NCBI RefSeq assembly: GCF_024211275.1
Contig: NZ_JAMLDX010000004.1
Span: forward strand, 124,001 to 188,000
Source of the DNA: Sphingomonas tagetis
GTDB taxonomy: Bacteria > Pseudomonadota > Alphaproteobacteria > Sphingomonadales > Sphingomonadaceae
DNA: 64,000 nt
Reading direction: 5' to 3'
Shown piece after piece: positions 7,944-16,634 of this stretch. Numbering within the stretch: position 1 is the first letter of the stretch; every line of letters starts with the position of its first letter. The notes beneath the pieces were generated by a model. That model was not told the origin of the DNA, did not search any database, and saw only the letters and a list, made by a program, of their open reading frames with translations. A program made the position numbers and the translations under genes.

Positions 7944-9833
7944 ATGTGCGGGATTGCGGGGCTATATTATCCGGGCGTGCCCAAACCGGTCGAGCCGGCG
8001 CGGGTGCGGGCGATGACCGATGCGCTGGTGCATCGCGGGCCGGACGGGTCGGGCGTGTGGACCGCGCCGGGCGTGGGGCTGGGGCACCGCCGGCTGTCGA
8101 TCATCGACCTGGCGGGCGGCGCACAGCCGATGGCGACCAGCGAGGACGATGCGGTCGTCAGCTTCAACGGCGAAATCTACAACTTCCTCGAAGTGCGCGC
8201 CGAGCTGGAGGCGAAGGGCGCGCGGTTCACCAGCAACAGCGATACCGAAGTGTTGCTGCACGGCTGGCGGGCATGGGGTCCGGCAATGCTGGCCAAGCTC
8301 AACGGGATGTTCGCCTTCGCGCTGTATGACGCACGGGCGCAGTCGCTGCTGCTGGCGCGCGACCGGCTGGGCGTGAAGCCGCTCCACTATGCCGAGCTCT
8401 CGGACGGGGCGGTGGCCTTCGCGTCGGAGATCAAGGGGCTGCTGGCGCATCCGTTGTTCCGCCGTTCGCCGGATTTCAATGCGGTCGAGGATTTTCTGGG
8501 GCTGGGCTACGTGCCCGACGACGCATCGGTGCTGGCGGGCGTGAAGAAGCTGCCGGCAGGGCATTATCTGCTGCTCGAACGCGGCAAGTCCGTGCCCAAG
8601 CCGGTCGAGTGGTGGGATGTCGATTTCTCGCAGCGGGCGACAGGCTCGCCGCGCGATCTGGAAGCCGAGCTGGTCGAGCATCTTCGCGTCGCGGTGCGCT
8701 CGCGGATGATGGCGGACGTGCCGCTCGGCGCGTTCCTGTCGGGTGGTGTCGATTCGAGCGCCGTCGTCGCGCTGATGGCCGAGGCGAGCCGGGCGGCGGT
8801 GAAGACCTGCACGATCGGGTTCGACGAGGCAGGCTATGACGAGACAGCGCATGCCGCGCTGGTCGCCGAGCGCTTCCGCACCGAGCATCGCGTCAAGACG
8901 GTGGCGGCGGACGACTTCGCGTTGATCGACACGCTCGTCCATCATTTCGACGAACCCTTTGCCGACGCTTCGGCGCTGGCGACCTACCGCGTGTGCGAGC
9001 TAGCGCGCGAAACGGTGACGGTGGCGCTGTCGGGCGACGGTGCGGACGAGGCGCTGGCGGGGTATCGGCGGTACAAATTCCACGCTGCCGAGGAGCGGGT
9101 GCGCGGCCTGCTGCCGTCGAGCGTGCGGAGCGTTTTCGGAGCGCTGGGGCGGGTCTATCCCAAGGCTGACTGGGCGCCGCGGCCGATGCGGGCGAAGACG
9201 ACGCTGTTGGCTTTGGCCGAAGACGGGGGTGCGGCTTATGCGAAAGCGGTGGGGGTCACGGTACCTTCAGTGCGGTTCGGGCTCTATACCGACGCGGCGC
9301 GGGCGCAGCTGGGAGGGCATCGCGCGGAACAGCGCTATGTCGAGACGATGCGGTCGGCGCCGGCTCGGGACGGGCTCGATCGCGCGCAATATGCCGATTT
9401 CAAGCACTGGCTGCCCGGCGACATCCTGACCAAGATGGATCGCACCAGTATGGCGGTGAGCCTGGAGGCACGCGAGCCGCTGCTCGACTATCGCTTCGTC
9501 GAGTTCGCGGCGACCTTGCCGGCGTCGCTGCGGATCAAGGGCGGGCAGGGCAAGTGGCTGATGAAGAAGGCGCTTGAGCCCTATCTGCCCAAGGACATTC
9601 TCTATCGGCCCAAGATGGGGTTCGTGACGCCGGTGTCGGCCTGGTTCCGCACGGCGCTGGCGGACGAGGCCGCCGATTTGGCGCGCTCGCCGGTGCTGGC
9701 CGGAAGCGGGTGGTTCGAGCCCAAGGCGATCGCACGGCTGGCCGAGGCGCATCGCAGCGCGCGCGCCGAGCATGGGCGGACGCTGTGGCAGCTGATGATG
9801 CTGGAACGGAGTTTGGCGCGGCTGTTCGGCTAA
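7944..9833 (+). CDS. XrtA/PEP-CTERM system amidotransferase (asparagine synthase-like)
   Basis: A 629-residue class II glutamine amidotransferase fused to an asparagine synthase domain. The glutaminase nucleophile is Cys2 (MCGIAGLYYPG). The ATP-pyrophosphatase loop SGGVDSSAVV lies near residue 266 and a second conserved block is LSGDGADEALAGY. Family members in XrtA loci are thought to transfer ammonia to a carboxylated sugar in the exopolysaccharide. It follows xrtA after 9 bases and is the last gene of the operon on this strand. Its TAA overlaps the TAG of the convergent MAPEG gene, leaving no room for a separate terminator. Confidence 0.88.
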   Translation: MCGIAGLYYPGVPKPVEPARVRAMTDALVHRGPDGSGVWTAPGVGLGHRRLSIIDLAGGAQPMATSEDDAVVSFNGEIYNFLEVRAELEAKGARFTSNSDTEVLLHGWRAWGPAMLAKLNGMFAFALYDARAQSLLLARDRLGVKPLHYAELSDGAVAFASEIKGLLAHPLFRRSPDFNAVEDFLGLGYVPDDASVLAGVKKLPAGHYLLLERGKSVPKPVEWWDVDFSQRATGSPRDLEAELVEHLRVAVRSRMMADVPLGAFLSGGVDSSAVVALMAEASRAAVKTCTIGFDEAGYDETAHAALVAERFRTEHRVKTVAADDFALIDTLVHHFDEPFADASALATYRVCELARETVTVALSGDGADEALAGYRRYKFHAAEERVRGLLPSSVRSVFGALGRVYPKADWAPRPMRAKTTLLALAEDGGAAYAKAVGVTVPSVRFGLYTDAARAQLGGHRAEQRYVETMRSAPARDGLDRAQYADFKHWLPGDILTKMDRTSMAVSLEAREPLLDYRFVEFAATLPASLRIKGGQGKWLMKKALEPYLPKDILYRPKMGFVTPVSAWFRTALADEAADLARSPVLAGSGWFEPKAIARLAEAHRSARAEHGRTLWQLMMLERSLARLFG

Positions 9834-10273
9834 CCGTGCAGATGCACATCCCAGAATGCCATCGCGGCATGGACGGTCAGCATCAGCAACGGGATGGTCG
9901 CCAGCACGAAGAGCGCAAAGCGAACGATCACGCGATTGATCATGACCTGCACCAGACTGTGCGCGACGCGCAGCACGACATAGGCCCAGGCGATCGTCGC
10001 GTTGAGGCCGTCACCCTGACCCATCACCGACAGCGTCAGCGCGACGGCGTAGAACAGCGTCGGCTGTTCCATCAGGTGATTGTAATTGTCGGCGGGCCAC
10101 TGGTCCTTGCCGGCGATGATCTGGCGTAGATCGGCACCGGTGCCCCCGACGCGACCGGCGATGTCGATCTTCGCGGCGCGCATCGCTGGAATGCGCTTGA
10201 TGTAGAGCCACAGCCACATCACGAGCGACCAGCCGATCAGCGCGATCACGGGTCCCAGAATTTCGCTGCGCAT
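9830..10273 (-). CDS. MAPEG family membrane protein
   Basis: A 147-residue integral membrane protein with four predicted helices. It has the MAPEG hallmark region NYNHLMEQPTLFYAVAL (helix 2), where E and P are conserved, and YVVLRVAHSLVQV (helix 3). MAPEG proteins in eukaryotes handle eicosanoids and glutathione conjugates; most bacterial members have no known substrate. Start ATG at 10273 is followed by an obvious first transmembrane helix (LGPVIALIGWSLVMWLWLYI). It reads towards the exopolysaccharide operon and its stop shares bases with the amidotransferase stop. Confidence 0.85.
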   Translation of the reverse strand: MRSEILGPVIALIGWSLVMWLWLYIKRIPAMRAAKIDIAGRVGGTGADLRQIIAGKDQWPADNYNHLMEQPTLFYAVALTLSVMGQGDGLNATIAWAYVVLRVAHSLVQVMINRVIVRFALFVLATIPLLMLTVHAAMAFWDVHLHG

Positions 10274-10325
10274 GACGATCCCCTTTGCCCGACCGGAAGC
10301 TGCGCCGATCCTGTCGGCTTTGCAA

Positions 10326-11321
10326 CTAGCGCAGGTGGGTGGCCGTCCAGGTCGCGAACCAGTCCAGCCATTTCGCCCCGGGATTGCTCGCCGGTAGCCG
10401 CGACGCGCCGAAGCCGTGGCCGCCGCGTTCGAGCAGATGCGCCTCGACCGGTACCTTGTGGCGGCGGGCGGCTTCAGTCATCGCGATACTCTGCGCCACG
10501 CCGACGACGCTGTCGTCCATTGCATGGACGAGGAACAGCGGCGGCGTGGCCGGTGTGACACGCGCGACCGCATCGTAGCGCGCCGCAGTCTGTGGAGCAG
10601 GATCGGGGCCGAGCAGGTTGGCGGCGGAACGGCTGTGCGTGCCGGCGGTGGCAAAGCTGGTGACGGGATAGATCAGGCCGGAACATGCCGGACGCGCCGG
10701 AAGCTGATCGGCGGCGTCGCGGCCGCGATAGACCGGATCGGCGTGACCGACGGTCAGCGTCGCGGCGAGATGACCGCCCGCTGAAAAGCCGCAGACGCCG
10801 AGCTTTGCCGGATCGATGCCAAAGGCAGCGGCGCGCGCACGTATCAGCCGCATCGCCCGTTGCGCGTCCTGAAGCGGCACGTCGGCGCGGTTGAGCCAAC
10901 TTTCGCCGGGCAAGCGATAAACGAGCACGAACGCGGTTATGCCATGCGCGTTGAGCGCGCGCGCGACGCCGATCCCCTCGTTCATCAGCGCCACGAAGCC
11001 ATAGCCGCCGCCGGGAATGACGAGCATTGCGCGGCCATCGGGGCGGGTCGGGCGGAAGACGCCGATATGCGGGTGGCGGATGCCGGTCACGCGCTCGATC
11101 GACTGGCCGGGTGCAAGCGGCGGCACGACGGACGACGGCGTGGCCCCGGGCGGCGAACCGGGGGGCAGACCGGGCCACAGCATGAAATGTTCGCGCGGTG
11201 GCCAGATCGGTATGGGCGCGAACACCGCTGGTTGCGATTGCGCGTTGGCGGTCTGGATCCCGGTGAAGCCGAGCGCCGCCGCCCCGGTGATGAAGTTCCT
11301 GCGGTCGATCGTCGTAGCCAT
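10326..11321 (-). CDS. Tat-exported alpha/beta hydrolase (BD-FAE/acetyl esterase-like)
   Basis: A 331-residue predicted periplasmic esterase. A twin-arginine signal (DRRNFITGAAALGF) and a cleavage-like ANAQ are at the N-terminus. The nucleophile elbow is GFSAGGH (about residues 178-184), an acidic residue lies in HAMDDSVV, and the catalytic His is in RGGHGFG near the C-terminus, so the triad is complete. The fold resembles the endo-1,4-beta-xylanase-associated and feruloyl esterases that deacetylate plant polysaccharide. Substrate is not predictable from sequence. It is 52 bases upstream of the MAPEG gene on the same strand. Confidence 0.85.
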   Translation of the reverse strand: MATTIDRRNFITGAAALGFTGIQTANAQSQPAVFAPIPIWPPREHFMLWPGLPPGSPPGATPSSVVPPLAPGQSIERVTGIRHPHIGVFRPTRPDGRAMLVIPGGGYGFVALMNEGIGVARALNAHGITAFVLVYRLPGESWLNRADVPLQDAQRAMRLIRARAAAFGIDPAKLGVCGFSAGGHLAATLTVGHADPVYRGRDAADQLPARPACSGLIYPVTSFATAGTHSRSAANLLGPDPAPQTAARYDAVARVTPATPPLFLVHAMDDSVVGVAQSIAMTEAARRHKVPVEAHLLERGGHGFGASRLPASNPGAKWLDWFATWTATHLR

Positions 11322-11412
11322 GTCACATTGCTAACCGAGAGGATCGGCCTTTGCATCCCGGGCGTTGTGCCCATATGGGGCGGAAATCCCGGACAGTGGA
11401 AAGGACTATGGC

Positions 11413-12618
11413 GTGAAGGACGTTCTCGTAATCGGCGCAGGCGGCGTTTCATCGGTCGCGGTGCACAAGATGGCGAAGAACCCCGATCTGTTCGGGAAGA
11501 TCACGCTCGCCAGCCGCCGGCGCTTCAAATGCGATGCGATCGCCGAGTCGGTGAAGCAGCGGTTCGGCGTGACGATCGACGTCGCCGAGGTTGACGCGGA
11601 CGACGTGCCGGCGACGTCGGCGCTGATCGAAAAGGTGAAGCCGAACCTGCTGGTCAATCTGGCGCTGCCCTATCAGGACCTCAACCTGATGGACGCGTGC
11701 CTGAACACCGGCGTCGATTATCTCGACACTGCGAATTACGAGCCGCGCGACGAGGCGCGGTTCCATTATGGCTGGCAGTGGGATTATCAGGACCGCTTCA
11801 AGCAGGCCGGGCTGATGGCGCTGCTCGGCTCGGGCTTCGATCCGGGCGTGACCAGCGTGTTCGCGATGTACATCAAGAAGCACCTGCTCGACACGATCCG
11901 CACGCTCGACATCCTCGACTGCAACGGCGGCGATCACGGCCAGCATTTCGCGACCAACTTCAACCCCGAGATCAACATCCGCGAGATCACCGCGCCCGCG
12001 CGGCACTGGGAGAATGGCGACTGGGTCGAGACCCCGGCTTTGTCGACGCGGCAAGTGTTCGAGTTCGATCAGGTCGGCGCGAAGAACATGTACCTCATGT
12101 ATCATGAGGAACTGGAGAGCCTGGCCAAGTTCATCCCCGAGATGGAGCGCGCGCGCTTCTGGATGACGTTCGGCGAGCAGTATCTGACGCATCTGCGTGT
12201 GCTGCAGAATGTCGGCCTGACCTCGATCGAGCCGATCATGTACGAAGGCCGCGAGATCGTGCCGCTGCAGTTCCTCAAGGCCGTGCTGCCCGAGCCCTCG
12301 ACTTTGGGCACCACGACCAAGGGCAAGACCAATATCGGCGACATCGCGACCGGCACGAAGGACGGGGAAGAGAAGACCTTCTACGTCTATAATGTGTGCG
12401 ATCACGAGGATGCGTTCGAAGAGACCGGCAACCAGGCGGTTAGCTATACCACCGGCGTGCCGGCGATGATCGGCGCGGCGCTGATGTTGAACGGCACTTG
12501 GAAGGGCGAGGGCGTGTTCAACATCGAGCAGTTCGATCCCGATCCGTTCATGGACATGCTCAATAAGCATGGCCTGCCCTGGCAGGTGCATGAGCTGGCC
12601 GAGCCGCTGAAATTCTGA
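11413..12618 (+). CDS. Carboxynorspermidine/carboxyspermidine synthase (saccharopine dehydrogenase family)
   Basis: A 401-residue NAD(P)H-dependent dehydrogenase that condenses aspartate beta-semialdehyde with a diamine to give carboxy(nor)spermidine. The Rossmann motif is VLVIGAGGVSSVAVHK at the N-terminus. The GTG at 11413 is chosen because a Shine-Dalgarno-like AAAGGA sits about 8 bases upstream and the dinucleotide-binding motif then begins at residue 5; an in-frame ATG at 11365 adds 16 poorly conserved residues. The decarboxylase gene follows after 4 bases, so the pair forms a complete spermidine-type pathway independent of SpeE and decarboxylated S-adenosylmethionine. In Alphaproteobacteria the product is probably spermidine. 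Confidence 0.85.
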   Translation: MKDVLVIGAGGVSSVAVHKMAKNPDLFGKITLASRRRFKCDAIAESVKQRFGVTIDVAEVDADDVPATSALIEKVKPNLLVNLALPYQDLNLMDACLNTGVDYLDTANYEPRDEARFHYGWQWDYQDRFKQAGLMALLGSGFDPGVTSVFAMYIKKHLLDTIRTLDILDCNGGDHGQHFATNFNPEINIREITAPARHWENGDWVETPALSTRQVFEFDQVGAKNMYLMYHEELESLAKFIPEMERARFWMTFGEQYLTHLRVLQNVGLTSIEPIMYEGREIVPLQFLKAVLPEPSTLGTTTKGKTNIGDIATGTKDGEEKTFYVYNVCDHEDAFEETGNQAVSYTTGVPAMIGAALMLNGTWKGEGVFNIEQFDPDPFMDMLNKHGLPWQVHELAEPLKF

Positions 12619-12622
12619 TCCG

Positions 12623-13822
12623 ATGACCGACACGCGCGCCGAACCGCCGGTCATGTCCACCAAGGCCGGCGATCCGGGCGCATTCGCCCGGTTCGACCTG
12701 TCGCGCGTTCCGTCGCCGTGCTTCGTCGTCGATGCGGCGGCGGTTGAGCGGAATCTCGCGATCATCGCCGATGTGCGCGACCGGGCCGGGGTGAAAATCC
12801 TGCTGGCGCTCAAGGCCTTCTCGATGTGGTCGCTGGGCGATCTGGTCGGCCGCTATCTCGACGGCGTGGCGACGTCGGGCCTGTGGGAGGCCAAGCTCGC
12901 CGCGGACCATTATCATGGTGAGATCGCGACCTATTGCTCGGGCTACAAGGCCGCGGACATGGCGGAAGTGTGCCGGCTCTCCGATCATGTGATCTTCAAC
13001 ACGCCATCGCAGCATGCGGCGATGCGCGGCGAGCTGGATGCGGCGCGCGTCCGCGGCGAGCGCTTCGATGTCGGACTGCGGCTCAATCCGATGCATTCGG
13101 AGGGCGAGGTCCAGAAATACGACCCTGCGCAGCCGCATTCGCGGCTGGGGTTTCCGGCGGATCAGTTGGAGCCGGAGCATCTCGAAGGCGTGGACGGGCT
13201 GCACGTCCATTCGCTGTGCGAGCAGGATTTCCCGCCGCTGCGGCGGACATGGGAAGCGCTTCGCCCAAGGATCGCGCCTTATTTCGGGCAGCTGAAGTGG
13301 CTGAACTTCGGCGGTGGGCACCACATCACGCGGGCGGATTATCAGCGCGACGATCTGGTCGCGTTCCTGAAGGATGTGCGCGCGGAGACGGGACTCGAGG
13401 TCGTGCTGGAACCGGGCGAGGCGATCGCGCTGGATACCGGCATATTGGTCGGTGAGTTCGTCGATCTGTTCGACAATGGCATGCCGATCGGCGTCGTCGA
13501 TATCTCGGCGACCTGCCACATGCCCGATGTGATCGAAGCGCCCTATCGTCCGGCGATGCTCGGCGAGGGGGGCGATGTGCTGGTACGGCTTGGCGGGCCT
13601 TCCTGTCTGGCGGGTGATATTCTCGGCGATTACGCGTTCGCGGGGCGGCCGGTGCCGGGGCAGCGTTTCGCGTTTCTCGATCAGGCGCATTATTCGATGG
13701 TCAAGACTACGACCTTCAACGGCGTGCCGCTGCCGAGCATCGCGCTGTGGGACAGCCGCAGTGACGAACTGCGTGTGGTGAAGTCGTTCGGGTATGAGGA
13801 TTTCGAGGGGCGGCTTTCCTGA
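12623..13822 (+). CDS. nspC: Carboxynorspermidine/carboxyspermidine decarboxylase
   Basis: A 399-residue PLP-dependent decarboxylase of the alanine racemase-fold group. The Schiff-base lysine is Lys64 in ILLALKAFSMWS. Substrate and phosphate-binding blocks are HVHSLCEQDF and LNFGGGHHIT, and the C-terminal GPSCLAGDILGDYAF carries the active-site Cys. It completes polyamine synthesis begun by the gene 4 bases upstream. A second in-frame ATG (residue 11) could be the real start, since the first ten residues look unstructured. The two genes are almost certainly co-transcribed. Confidence 0.88.
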   Translation: MTDTRAEPPVMSTKAGDPGAFARFDLSRVPSPCFVVDAAAVERNLAIIADVRDRAGVKILLALKAFSMWSLGDLVGRYLDGVATSGLWEAKLAADHYHGEIATYCSGYKAADMAEVCRLSDHVIFNTPSQHAAMRGELDAARVRGERFDVGLRLNPMHSEGEVQKYDPAQPHSRLGFPADQLEPEHLEGVDGLHVHSLCEQDFPPLRRTWEALRPRIAPYFGQLKWLNFGGGHHITRADYQRDDLVAFLKDVRAETGLEVVLEPGEAIALDTGILVGEFVDLFDNGMPIGVVDISATCHMPDVIEAPYRPAMLGEGGDVLVRLGGPSCLAGDILGDYAFAGRPVPGQRFAFLDQAHYSMVKTTTFNGVPLPSIALWDSRSDELRVVKSFGYEDFEGRLS

Positions 13823-13850
13823 ACCGCAGGGCGATGCTAGGCGCGCGCCC

Positions 13851-15719
13851 ATGCTGAACCTTTCAGGAATCACCGTCCGTCTCGGCGGACGCACGATCAT
13901 CGACCGCGCCAGTGCCGCATTGCCGCCGCGTGGGCGGATCGGGCTGGTCGGGCGCAACGGCGCGGGCAAGTCGACTCTGGTCAAGGTGATCGCCGGGATG
14001 ATCGACCCGGACGACGGCAGCGCCGAGATGCCGCGCGGGGCTCGGCTGGGCTATGTCGCGCAGGAAGCGCCAGCGGGGAAGACCACGCCGTTCGAGACGG
14101 TGCTGGCGGCGGACATCGAGCGCGCCGCGCTGATGCAGGAGGCGGAGGGGCTCGAAGATCCGCACCGGCTGGGCGAGATCCATGAACGGCTGGGCGCGAT
14201 CGACGCTTATTCGGCGCCGTCGCGGGCGGCACGGATTCTGGTCGGGCTGGGGTTCGACGAGGAGGCGCAGCACCGACCGCTCGACAGCTTTTCGGGCGGG
14301 TGGCGGATGCGCGTGGCGCTGGCGGCGTTGCTGTTCAGCCAGCCCGATCTGCTGCTGCTCGACGAGCCTTCGAACCATCTCGATCTGGAAGCGGTGTTGT
14401 GGCTGGAGGACTTTTTGCAGTCCTATCCGGCGACGATCGTGATCGTCAGCCATGAGCGCGATTTCCTGAACAATGTGGTGGACCACATCCTGCATCTCGA
14501 GCGCGGCAAGCTGACGCTCTATCCGGGCGGCTATGACAGCTTCGAACGCCAGCGCGCGGAGCGGCAGGCGCAGCAGGCGGCGGCGCGCGAGAAGCAACTC
14601 GCCGAGCGGGCGAAGCTACAGGACTATGTCGCACGCAATTCCGCCCGCGCCTCGACCGCCAAGCAGGCGCAGTCGCGGGCCAAGGCGCTGGCGCGGATGC
14701 AGCCGATCGCGGCGGTGGTCGATGATCCCAGCCTGGCGTTCGGCTTTCCCGATCCCGATCAGCTGCGCCCGCCGCTGATCACGCTGGATCACGCCAGCGT
14801 CGGTTACGATGGGAAACCGATTCTTCAGCGGCTCAACCTGCGTATAGATCCGGACGACCGCATCGCGCTTCTCGGCCGCAACGGCAACGGCAAGACCACG
14901 CTGGCACGCCTGCTCGCGGCGCAACTGACGCCGATTGATGGCGAGAAATCGGCGTCGGGCAAGATGCGCGTGGGCTATTTCACTCAGTATCAGGTCGAGG
15001 AACTGCACAGCGACGAGACGCCGTTCGACCATATGCAGCGGCTGATGGAAGGCGAGAAGCCGTCCTTCGTGCGCGCGCAGCTCGGCCGGTTCGGCTTTGC
15101 CGGTGACAAGGCGATGACTCAGGTCGGCAAGCTGTCGGGCGGGGAGCGCGCGCGGCTGGCGCTGGCGCTGATCACGCGCGACGCGCCGCACATGCTGATT
15201 CTCGACGAGCCGACCAACCATCTCGACGTCGACGCGCGCGAGGCGCTGATTCAGGCGCTGACGGCGTATCAGGGCGCCGTGGTGATCGTGAGCCACGATC
15301 GCCACATGATCGAGATGACCGCCGACCGGCTGGTGCTGGTCGATCAGGGGACGGCGCGGGCGTTCGACGGCAATCTCGATGACTATATCGCCTTCGTGCT
15401 GGCCAAGGAGCCCAAGGCCGAGGGTGGCAAGGGGGGCGTCAACCGCAAGGATGCGCGGCGCGAGGCGGCCGAGGCGCGCGAAAAGGGCAATGCCATGCGC
15501 AAGGCCGCCAAGTCGGCGGAGGCCGAGCTGGCCAAGCTCAACGAGCAGCTGAGCGCAGTCGATCGGGCGATGTTCGATCCCTCTTCTGCCGCGCCGGCGC
15601 TGGCCAAACTGACGATGACCGAGCTGATGAAGCAACGCGGCGCGCTGGTGAAAGCGATCGAGGCGGCGGAGCTGGCGTGGATGGAGGCGAGCGAGGCGCT
15701 GGAGGCACTGGCGGCGTGA
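13851..15719 (+). CDS. ABC-F family ATPase (Uup/YheS-like)
   Basis: A 622-residue soluble protein with two ABC ATPase domains and no membrane segments, as in ABC-F translation factors that act at the ribosomal E site. Domain 1 has Walker A GRNGAGKST and Walker B LLLLDEPSNHLDLEA; domain 2 has GRNGNGKTT, signature LSGGE and LILDEPTNHLDVDA. The charged linker between them (about residues 235-300) matches the P-site tRNA interaction motif region. A coiled-coil tail rich in Ala/Glu/Lys ends the protein. Start 13851 gives the usual MLNLSGITV; starts further upstream run back into nspC. Its stop overlaps the next gene (GTGA). Confidence 0.9.
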   Translation: MLNLSGITVRLGGRTIIDRASAALPPRGRIGLVGRNGAGKSTLVKVIAGMIDPDDGSAEMPRGARLGYVAQEAPAGKTTPFETVLAADIERAALMQEAEGLEDPHRLGEIHERLGAIDAYSAPSRAARILVGLGFDEEAQHRPLDSFSGGWRMRVALAALLFSQPDLLLLDEPSNHLDLEAVLWLEDFLQSYPATIVIVSHERDFLNNVVDHILHLERGKLTLYPGGYDSFERQRAERQAQQAAAREKQLAERAKLQDYVARNSARASTAKQAQSRAKALARMQPIAAVVDDPSLAFGFPDPDQLRPPLITLDHASVGYDGKPILQRLNLRIDPDDRIALLGRNGNGKTTLARLLAAQLTPIDGEKSASGKMRVGYFTQYQVEELHSDETPFDHMQRLMEGEKPSFVRAQLGRFGFAGDKAMTQVGKLSGGERARLALALITRDAPHMLILDEPTNHLDVDAREALIQALTAYQGAVVIVSHDRHMIEMTADRLVLVDQGTARAFDGNLDDYIAFVLAKEPKAEGGKGGVNRKDARREAAEAREKGNAMRKAAKSAEAELAKLNEQLSAVDRAMFDPSSAAPALAKLTMTELMKQRGALVKAIEAAELAWMEASEALEALAA

Positions 15720-16618
15720 CTCGAGCGGCCGCCATCGCGGTCGTCCACCATCCGCTCTATGTCGCGCCCGCGCCGGCGCGCAGCCAGTACCAGTGGAACA
15801 AGAACGGGCTGGTTCGCGACCTGCTGCGCGACCTTGGCGGGGCGCTCGAATGGCATGAGCCAGAGCCGATGCCGCGCGCGTGGGTCGAGGCGGTGCATGA
15901 TCCCGAATACGTCGCCGAGGTGATCGAGACGCGGGTGCCGCCCGAAAAGGCGCGGCGGATCGGCTTTCCGGTGACGGAGGCGGTGGCGAAACGGGCGTTC
16001 GCGGTGCCGGGCGGAACCTATCTCGCCGCCAAATTGGCGCAGCAATTCGGCTTCGCGGCGAACACGGCGGGCGGGAGCCACCATGCGCTGCACGATACCG
16101 GCGCGGGCTATTGCGTGTTCAACGACCTTGCCATTGCCGCCCACCGCCTGGCGAGCGAAGGCGAACGCGTGCTGATCGTCGATTGCGACGTGCATCAGGG
16201 CGACGGGACTGCGGCGCTGATGGCCGAACGGATCGATGTCGCGACCTATTCGATCCATGCCGAGAAGAACTTTCCGGTGCGCAAGGCGCGTTCGACGCTG
16301 GATGTACCGCTGGCGGACGGCGCGGACGACGCAGCGTATATGGACGCGCTGACGACGACCTTGCCCGGGCTGATCGATGATTTCGCGCCCAGCCTGATCC
16401 TCTATCAGGCGGGGGTCGATCCGTGGGAGGGCGACCGGCTGGGGCGGTTGAAGCTCAGCCGCGAGGGACTGATCGTGCGCGACAAATGGATCGCGACACT
16501 GTCGCGGCGGCGCGGACTGCCGTTGGCAAGCGCGCTGGGCGGCGGCTACGGGATTGACGCAATGGAGGTATCGGCGCGGCATGTCGCGTCGATTCTCGCA
16601 CTCGGCGGGCCGGACTAA
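15716..16618 (+). CDS. HDAC-family deacetylase (histone deacetylase-like amidohydrolase)
   Basis: A 300-residue zinc-dependent deacetylase of the arginase/HDAC fold. Zinc and catalytic motifs visible are GGSHHALHDTGAGYCVFND (tandem His, about residues 119-137) and DCDVHQGDGTA (about 157-167), with YQAGVDPWEGDRLG near the C-terminus. Bacterial members act on acetylated proteins, acetylpolyamines or other small amides. The location two genes after the polyamine pair makes an acetylpolyamine substrate conceivable, but this is inference. GTG at 15716 overlaps the ABC-F stop; the alternative start at 15677 lies inside that gene. Confidence 0.87.
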   Translation: MTRAAAIAVVHHPLYVAPAPARSQYQWNKNGLVRDLLRDLGGALEWHEPEPMPRAWVEAVHDPEYVAEVIETRVPPEKARRIGFPVTEAVAKRAFAVPGGTYLAAKLAQQFGFAANTAGGSHHALHDTGAGYCVFNDLAIAAHRLASEGERVLIVDCDVHQGDGTAALMAERIDVATYSIHAEKNFPVRKARSTLDVPLADGADDAAYMDALTTTLPGLIDDFAPSLILYQAGVDPWEGDRLGRLKLSREGLIVRDKWIATLSRRRGLPLASALGGGYGIDAMEVSARHVASILALGGPD

Positions 16619-16634
16619 GCGCTAGCATGGCGCC

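Noticed and set aside
6350..8329. A 659-residue frame on the + strand
   Set aside because: Overlaps xrtA and the amidotransferase in another frame; both of those have conserved catalytic motifs.
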